Below are positions 1 through 3,300 of a stretch of 5,833 nucleotides of DNA, in pieces; position 1 is the first letter of the stretch; each line of letters starts with the position of its first letter. Position numbers and translations under genes: made by a program. This stretch comes from DASYUM01 sp036001225. GTDB taxonomy: Bacteria > Methylomirabilota > Methylomirabilia > Rokubacteriales > DASRDR01. The stretch lies in the NCBI GenBank assembly GCA_036001225.1, contig DASYUM010000138.1, positions 1-5,833 on the forward strand. Reading direction: 5' to 3'. The notes below the pieces were generated by a model, which was given only the letters and a program-made list of their open reading frames with translations, was not told the origin of the DNA and searched no databases.

Positions 1-105
1 CCATTTCCAGGGCTACGGCGAGGTCACGGTGATCTGGGACCGCCGCCAGGGTGACCGGCGGGTGGCCGGCGGCGAGGTGCGCCACCGGACGTCGCGGGGC
101 TGGGG
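1..105 (+). repeat. Left arm of a 105-bp near-perfect inverted repeat
   Basis: Bases 1-105 are the reverse complement of 602-706 with a single mismatch (A84 against A623, where a T would pair). The arm reaches the window edge, so its true length is unknown and probably greater. Both arms are coding and carry the same DRR-motif protein segment in convergent genes. The one difference is nonsynonymous (CAC His here, CTC Leu there). Such identity suggests recent duplication or gene conversion. Confidence 0.95.
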
Positions 106-217
106 GGCGCGACGAGGCGCGCGCACCCGAGGATTGCGCCGGCAAAAGCCGGCGCTCGAAGCGGACTACCGACCGTTGGCGGTTCGGCGGCGCGCCGCGC
201 CTCTTAACCCGACCTAG
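1..217 (+). CDS. C-terminal part of a DRR-motif small protein (5' end outside the window)
   Basis: The reading frame enters from the left edge (first full codon at base 2) and stops at TAG 215-217, leaving 71 residues. It opens with HFQGYGEVTVIWDRRQGDRR and matches residues 83-117 of the minus-strand gene at 478-951, with one amino-acid change (H for L). After about base 105 the sequences part company. Here the frame runs through the AAAA-loop hairpin element at 129-175 and ends in an Arg-rich tail, so the second ERRxxDRR motif of the complete paralogue is absent. This looks like a paralogue whose 3' end was replaced or frame-disrupted by the repeat element; it may be a broken copy. The function of the family is unknown to me. 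The fused tail could also be a genuine variant end. Confidence 0.55.
   Translation, partial: HFQGYGEVTVIWDRRQGDRRVAGGEVRHRTSRGWGARRGARTRGLRRQKPALEADYRPLAVRRRAAPLNPT
129..175 (+). repeat. AAAA-loop hairpin element, copy A
   Basis: A perfect 8-bp GC stem (136-143 with 148-155) closes an AAAA loop (144-147). The 47 bases 129-175 match 3230-3276 at 37 positions. The stem differs at one position in each arm (C139 and G152 here, G3240 and C3253 there), so pairing is kept by a compensatory change. A weaker second stem follows (169-175 with 180-187, one bulged T). The copy lies inside the 3' end of the truncated DRR-motif gene. It is probably a dispersed intergenic palindromic element of the REP/MITE kind. 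Confidence 0.75.
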
Positions 218-273
218 CCCCGCGGGGGGGAGCCGCACGCGAGCTAGCCTGACTCATTCACGAAGGAAGGCGG

Positions 274-445
274 GGCCGAACGGGTGATGCCGCGAACGGG
301 GAGCCCCACCGCGCGGAGCGCAGGGCGCCGCCACCGCCGCGGGAAGCCTGCCGCGAAGCGGCAGCCGCCGGACCATCGATCAGCCGCGCGCTCGGGCCCG
401 AGCGAGCACGGTGGGGCGGTTCGCGGCGGCGGGACCCGTTCGGCC
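274..445. repeat. Nested imperfect palindrome between convergent genes; candidate bidirectional terminator or structured RNA
   Basis: This covers most of the gene-free stretch 218-477. Paired blocks, from outside in, are 274-285 with 434-445 (12 bp, perfect), 289-297 with 419-427 (9 bp, perfect) and 304-311 with 409-416 (8 bp, perfect), separated by small internal loops. Inside lie a 7-bp hairpin with a GAA loop (348-364) and a 16-bp perfect palindrome (389-404). It sits between the stop codons of two convergent genes, so it could end transcription from both sides. No T-tract is seen. The blocks share the centre of the outer 105-bp inverted repeat, so it may instead be the decayed core of a large inverted duplication. 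No ORF here is credible. Confidence 0.7.
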
Positions 446-477
446 TGCGCGTTCCGCGAATTATCCGGGCTAGCGGG

Positions 478-951
478 CTAGAGGGACGCGCGAGGCACGA
501 GGACGAACTTGGCCTGCTCCCATGCGGCGGCCGGCGTGACGCGCCGATCGGCGCCGCGGCGCTCTGCGCCGACTTCGGGTGGCGCGCCCCGGACGGCGGG
601 GCCCCAGCCCCGCGACGTCCGGAGGCGCACCTCGCCGCCGGCCACCCGCCGGTCACCCTGGCGGCGGTCCCAGATCACCGTGACCTCGCCGTAGCCCTGG
701 AAATGGGCGACCAGACGGCGGAAGACCTCGGTTTCACCGCGCCGCACGACGACGAGATACGGCCGCGAGCGCGCGTCGGACGGGACGCGAACGCGGCCGA
801 GGGTCGCGGCGGTGCGGGCCACGCGGCCGGGCCGCCGGCGCCCCAACCGATAAAGGAATGGATAATGACCGTTGCGCTCGTGCAGGGCGCGAAGCGCCAG
901 GGCCGTGCGGCCCGGATCGAGTGTCAACCCGCGAGTGCAGTAGCTGTCCAT
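478..951 (-). CDS. DRR-motif small hypothetical protein (157 aa)
   Basis: I cannot assign a function. The start at 951 (ATG) is chosen because AAGGGAGGG lies just upstream; in-frame starts further out lack one. The predicted protein is basic. Residues 64-95 look like beta-alpha-beta: a strand around RPYLVVV, a helix around ETEVFRRLVAHF, then a strand EVTVIWD. Two copies of a charged motif follow, DRRQGDRR (95-102) and ERRGADRR (130-137). The C-terminus (AAAWEQAKFVLVPRASL) is less charged. There is no signal peptide or membrane segment, so it is likely cytoplasmic. It is the last gene of the minus-strand cluster, 62 bp after the LuxR-type gene, and could be co-transcribed with it. A second, partial copy lies convergently at 1-217. 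I have the impression that similar Arg-rich motif proteins occur in GC-rich uncultivated lineages; nucleic-acid or phosphate contact is only a guess. Confidence 0.75.
   Translation of the reverse strand: MDSYCTRGLTLDPGRTALALRALHERNGHYPFLYRLGRRRPGRVARTAATLGRVRVPSDARSRPYLVVVRRGETEVFRRLVAHFQGYGEVTVIWDRRQGDRRVAGGEVRLRTSRGWGPAVRGAPPEVGAERRGADRRVTPAAAWEQAKFVLVPRASL
602..706 (-). repeat. Right arm of the 105-bp inverted repeat
   Basis: This is the reverse complement of 1-105 with one mismatch. It encodes residues 83-117 of the complete DRR-motif protein. Beyond the inner end (below 602) similarity to the left arm becomes patchy: a shared GGCGCGC/CACCCGA stretch is still visible, then only short blocks until the 274-445 core. 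Confidence 0.95.
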
Positions 952-954
952 GGG

Positions 955-963
955 CCCTCCCTT
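955..963 (-). promoter_or_regulatory. Shine-Dalgarno deciding the start of the DRR-motif gene
   Basis: On the minus strand AAGGGAGGG precedes the ATG at 951 with 3 bases between. The spacing is short, but the purine run is the best ribosome-binding signal near this gene. It favours the 157-aa product over upstream starts at 978 and 1002. Confidence 0.6.
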
Positions 964-1013
964 CGTCGTCCGCGTCATGGGAAGGCTCTTGTACCAGGCC
1001 ACGCGGGGTCGGT

Positions 1014-1250
1014 CTATCGAACGTTGGTACTAGACGCCGAGAGCATCCGCACCGCCAGTTGCAGGCGACTCGACAAGTGAAGCTTCTGAAAGACGCTCGT
1101 CAGGTGCGCCTTGACCGTGCGCTCGGTGATGCCCAGCCGGTCCGCGATCTCCTTGTTGCTGGCGCCCAGGGAGATCAGCTCGGCCACTTCCCGCTCGCGG
1201 GCCGTGAGCCCGGCGCCGTTCTCCGGGTGACTGTCGGCCGCGGTCGTCAT
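1014..1250 (-). CDS. Stand-alone LuxR/GerE-type helix-turn-helix transcriptional regulator
   Basis: The 78-aa product is essentially one LuxR-family DNA-binding domain. Residues 15-57 read LTAREREVAELISLGASNKE, then IADRLGITERTVKAHLTSVF and QKL. They carry the hallmark E19-R20-E21-V22, G29-x-S31-N32-K33-E34-I35-A36 and the recognition helix with T45-V46-K47-x-H49. There is no receiver, PAS or autoinducer domain, so either the partner that switches it is elsewhere or it acts as a simple DNA-binding dimer. The ATG at 1250 is chosen because the extension to ATG 1313 or TTG 1319 has fewer G/C third positions than the domain. No start has a Shine-Dalgarno, so this is uncertain. It lies between two small unknown genes in the same orientation and may regulate this cluster or the divergent oxidoreductase. 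Confidence 0.88.
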   Translation of the reverse strand: MTTAADSHPENGAGLTAREREVAELISLGASNKEIADRLGITERTVKAHLTSVFQKLHLSSRLQLAVRMLSASSTNVR

Positions 1251-1433
1251 GCCGGTCAGGAGAGGCAACGGTCGTACCAACGTCCAGAGAACCGGGGATC
1301 GCGCAGCCGCCATCGGCAATTACGGACGCCTGGACAAAACGGGGCCGGGGCTCGGGCTGGCTGCTTTGCTGCCGCCGGGCTGGTTAGGGATTGTGCGCGG
1401 CGGCGGGCCCGCGGCGCCGATCGACCGCCGAGT

Positions 1434-1772
1434 CTACTTCGCGTTCGGTCGCCGCAGGTCTTCGAGAAGCCGGGGCCGGGCCCGCGCCACCGAGTTCCGG
1501 GCGAGCAGCAGCACCATCGAGTCCGTCGCCTCGTCCAGTTCGGCGGGCGGCTTCCGGCGATGTTGTCGGGTCCGTGCCACGACCTCGTCCACGACCTTGC
1601 CCAGGAACTCGTCCAGCTCGGTCTCCCGGGCGAGGCGGCCTTCGGAGCGCATCGTCTGGATGAGCCGGGTGACCTGGGCGTGCACCGCCGACGCCAGGCC
1701 GGGGAACCGGGTCACGATCTTCCCCAGCAGGGTCAGCTCGTCGGGTGCCAGGGCCCAGCGGTCGTGTCTCAC
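1434..1772 (-). CDS. Small helical hypothetical protein (112 aa), first gene of the minus-strand cluster
   Basis: I do not recognise a family. The GTG at 1772 is chosen over an upstream ATG at 1871 for two reasons. AAGGAGG lies 9 bases before it, and the longer version would translate through the -35/-10-like promoter at 1812-1841. The protein is rich in Leu, Arg, Glu and Val with few Gly or Pro, so it should be mostly alpha-helical. One long amphipathic helix is likely around LTLLGKIVTRFPGLASAVHA and another around ELDEFLGKVVDEVVARTRQH. It has no Cys, signal peptide or membrane segment. The C-terminus is basic. It lies upstream of the LuxR-type gene with a gap of 183 bp, and divergent from the oxidoreductase. 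A regulatory-partner role would fit the place but is speculative. Confidence 0.72.
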   Translation of the reverse strand: MRHDRWALAPDELTLLGKIVTRFPGLASAVHAQVTRLIQTMRSEGRLARETELDEFLGKVVDEVVARTRQHRRKPPAELDEATDSMVLLLARNSVARARPRLLEDLRRPNAK

Positions 1773-1781
1773 CGACCGACC

Positions 1782-1788
1782 CCTCCTT
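1782..1788 (-). promoter_or_regulatory. Strong Shine-Dalgarno before a GTG start
   Basis: AAGGAGG on the minus strand, 9 bases upstream of GTG 1772. It is the clearest ribosome-binding site in the window and fixes the start of the 112-aa protein. Confidence 0.8.
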
Positions 1789-1811
1789 TTCGCGCTCGGA
1801 CAGTGCCGGAC

Positions 1812-1841
1812 TAGATAGCGGGAGGGGCGATCTTCTGTCAA
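1812..1841 (-). promoter_or_regulatory. Candidate sigma70-type promoter for the minus-strand cluster
   Basis: On the minus strand there is a perfect TTGACA (1841-1836), an 18-bp spacer and TATCTA (1817-1812). The -10 is weak (3 of 6 consensus bases). The position, about 40 bp upstream of the GTG at 1772 and with room for the Shine-Dalgarno, is right for a promoter. A perfect TTGACA is notable in such GC-rich sequence. Confidence 0.5.
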
Positions 1842-1842
1842 G

Positions 1843-1867
1843 ACCCGGCCCGGCGGCCCGGCCGGGT
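1843..1867. promoter_or_regulatory. 25-bp palindrome between divergent promoters (candidate operator)
   Basis: Perfect 8-bp arms ACCCGGCC (1843-1850) and GGCCGGGT (1860-1867), and near-complete pairing further in with one C-C mismatch. It fills the gap between the minus-strand -35 box (1836-1841) and the plus-strand -35-like box (1867-1872). A regulator bound there could control both directions; the LuxR-type protein encoded at 1014-1250 is the obvious local candidate. Palindromes of G and C arise readily by chance in this DNA, so the call rests mainly on position. Confidence 0.4.
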
Positions 1868-1896
1868 TCACGCGATGTCCCGGAATCGCCTAGAAT
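1867..1896 (+). promoter_or_regulatory. Candidate promoter for the oxidoreductase
   Basis: TTCACG (1867-1872), an 18-bp spacer and TAGAAT (1891-1896), matching the sigma70 consensus at 4 of 6 and 5 of 6 positions. Transcription would start near 1903, leaving about 60 bases before the leader ORF at 1963 and about 115 before the oxidoreductase start. Confidence 0.45.
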
Positions 1897-1962
1897 GGTC
1901 GCAATCCCCGACGGCGGGCGACCGCGCGACCCGCCTTCCTCCTCGCGATGGAGGGCAGACCG

Positions 1963-2019
1963 ATGAGTCGGACCGACCACGACAGACCGGAAGCGCTCGG
2001 GCTCGAGCCGGCGAGCTGA
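1963..2019 (+). CDS. 18-codon leader ORF overlapping the oxidoreductase start
   Basis: ATG 1963 is preceded by GGAGGG (1950-1955) at a 7-base spacing. The frame encodes MSRTDHDRPEALGLEPAS and stops at TGA 2017-2019. That TGA shares its A with the ATG of the oxidoreductase (TGATG). The downstream start has no convincing Shine-Dalgarno of its own, so translation of the leader would be expected to deliver ribosomes to it. The peptide has no run of a single amino acid that would suggest attenuation. It is too short for a compositional test; chance remains possible. Confidence 0.45.
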   Translation: MSRTDHDRPEALGLEPAS

Positions 2020-3185
2020 TGGAGCCGCTCGGCATCGGCTTCATCGGCGCCGGGTTCGCGGCCGACCTCCATGCCCACGCCCTCGCACCGCTGCGGGGGA
2101 CGAAGTGCGAGCTGGTCGCCGTCGCCTCGCGCACGCGCGAGCGAGCCGAGGCCTTCGCCAAGCGCTTCGGCATCCCCCACGTCTATACCGATCACCGGGC
2201 GCTGCTCGCGCGGCGCGACATCGGCCTGGTCACCTTGCCCGTGGTCACCAGCCTCCATCACGTCTTCGCCATCGACGCCGCCGAAGCCGGCAAGCACGTC
2301 ATCGTCGAGAAGCCGCTCACCGGCTGCTTCGCCGATGGGGACGCGATGTCCCGCCGGGCGATGCTCGACGCCGCGCTCCAGAACGCCGACGCCATCCTCG
2401 ACGCCTGCCGGCGAAACCGCGTCACGCTCGGCTACGCCGAGAACTTCGTCTACGCGCCGCCGGTGGCCAAGCTCCGCCGCCTGCTGGCCGCCAGCGGGGG
2501 GACGCTCCTCGACCTTCGGGCCGAGGAGAGCCACTCCGGCTCCCACGCGGCCTACTCCCGCCGCTGGGCGACTGCCGGCGGCGGCTCCCTCCTCCGGATG
2601 GGCTCGCATCCCATCGGCGCCGTGATCCACCTCAAGCACTACGAGGGCCAGCTCCGCCAGAGCGCGCCGATCCGGGTGAAATCCGTGGTGGCCGAGATCG
2701 GCCGGCTCACCCGGGTGCCGGCGTTTCAGGCCGAGCCGCGCAAGTGGCTCGCCCACGACTGGCACGACGTCGAGGACTGGTCGGCGGCGATCCTCACCTT
2801 CGAGGACGGCACCAAGGCCACCGTGCTGGCGACGGACGTGAGCCTGGGCGGCGTGAAGAACCTGCTGACGGCGTACCTGTCCAACGGCGTCGTCGAAGTG
2901 AACATCAACCCCAACACGGCGCTGCGGGTCTACGCGCCCGACGGCGCGGTGTGGGGCGAGGAGTACCTCACCGAAAAGGTGGAGACCCGCGCCGGCTGGC
3001 AGTTTCCCAGCCCCGACGAGGACTGGATGCGCGGCTACCCGCAGGAGCTGGCCGACTTCGTGGACGCGGTGCGCGAGGGCCGCGAGCCGCTCTCCGGCGC
3101 GCTCCTGGCCCGCGAGACCGTCGAGGTCATCTACGCGGCCTACGTCTCGGCTCAGGAAGGCCGGCGTGTCGAGTTGGCCCGGTAG
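2019..3185 (+). CDS. Gfo/Idh/MocA family NAD(P)-dependent oxidoreductase (388 aa)
   Basis: The family oxidises or reduces hydroxyls of sugars, cyclitols and related compounds with NAD(P) in the cytoplasm; the substrate here cannot be told. The start ATG at 2019 places the Rossmann motif at the N-terminus (IGFIGAGFAADLH, residues 6-18), as usual. The family signature EKP is at 97-99 (VIVEKPLTG), with K98 the expected catalytic lysine. The second half carries the GGG...G.H motif (G187-G189, G195, H197), with H197 the expected proton-relay histidine. Aspartates usually found in this motif are replaced (R193 for the first, G200 for the one after the His). The C-terminus ends PLSGALLARETVEVIYAAYV, then a Ser-Ala pair and VEL, typical of family ends. 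Length is normal. It is coupled to the leader ORF upstream and followed after 5 bases by a strong hairpin, so it is probably a single-gene unit. A fully compatible alternative is a dehydratase- or hydrolase-like member of the superfamily. Confidence 0.93.
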   Translation: MEPLGIGFIGAGFAADLHAHALAPLRGTKCELVAVASRTRERAEAFAKRFGIPHVYTDHRALLARRDIGLVTLPVVTSLHHVFAIDAAEAGKHVIVEKPLTGCFADGDAMSRRAMLDAALQNADAILDACRRNRVTLGYAENFVYAPPVAKLRRLLAASGGTLLDLRAEESHSGSHAAYSRRWATAGGGSLLRMGSHPIGAVIHLKHYEGQLRQSAPIRVKSVVAEIGRLTRVPAFQAEPRKWLAHDWHDVEDWSAAILTFEDGTKATVLATDVSLGGVKNLLTAYLSNGVVEVNINPNTALRVYAPDGAVWGEEYLTEKVETRAGWQFPSPDEDWMRGYPQELADFVDAVREGREPLSGALLARETVEVIYAAYVSAQEGRRVELAR

Positions 3186-3190
3186 TTCTT

Positions 3191-3217
3191 GGGAGGGGGC
3201 CTCGACGGCCCCCTCCC
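3191..3217 (+). terminator. Strong GC hairpin just after the oxidoreductase stop
   Basis: GGGAGGGGGC (3191-3200) pairs perfectly with GCCCCCTCCC (3208-3217), with one further C-G pair inside, giving 11 bp around a 5-base loop. It starts 5 bases after the TAG. No T-run follows, so it would be a T-less terminator or an mRNA 3'-end stabiliser. An alternative outer stem TCTTGGG (3187-3193) with CCCAAGA (3225-3231) shares its GGG and would compete with it. Confidence 0.6.
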
Positions 3218-3229
3218 AGCCTCCCCCAA

Positions 3230-3276
3230 GAGAGTTGCGGCGGCAAAAGCCGCCGCTCGGAATGGACCACCGGACG
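3230..3276 (+). repeat. AAAA-loop hairpin element, copy B
   Basis: A perfect 8-bp stem (3237-3244 with 3249-3256) closes an AAAA loop (3245-3248). It matches copy A at 129-175 in 37 of 47 bases, with the stem change compensated on the opposite arm. Here it lies in the gene-free gap between the oxidoreductase and the hydrolase, right after the terminator-like hairpin. Confidence 0.75.
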
Positions 3277-3288
3277 CGTGGTGGTCCA
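3263..3288 (+). repeat. Third stem-loop of the intergenic block
   Basis: TGGACCACC (3263-3271) pairs perfectly with GGTGGTCCA (3280-3288) around an 8-base loop. It overlaps the right end of copy B, so the element may be a two-hairpin unit; in copy A this second stem is only partly kept. Confidence 0.65.
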
Positions 3289-3300
3289 GCATCGCGCTGG

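Noticed and set aside
541..554. 14-bp perfect palindrome as an operator site
   Set aside because: It lies inside the coding sequence of the second ERRxxDRR motif and consists of G/C-rich Arg/Gly codons, which easily give palindromes.
1..706. Insertion sequence with terminal inverted repeats
   Set aside because: The arms encode part of an ordinary protein family, no transposase lies between them, and no target-site duplication can be tested because the left arm is cut by the window.
858..1818. Long open frames on the plus strand across the LuxR-type and 112-aa genes
   Set aside because: They are mirror frames of real minus-strand genes; the products are low-complexity Arg/Gly/Pro-rich and show no domain, while the minus strand has a clear LuxR domain and Shine-Dalgarno sites.
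1890..2765. Long antisense open frame across the oxidoreductase
   Set aside because: Open only because stop codons are rare in this GC-rich DNA; the plus strand has an unmistakable Gfo/Idh/MocA protein.
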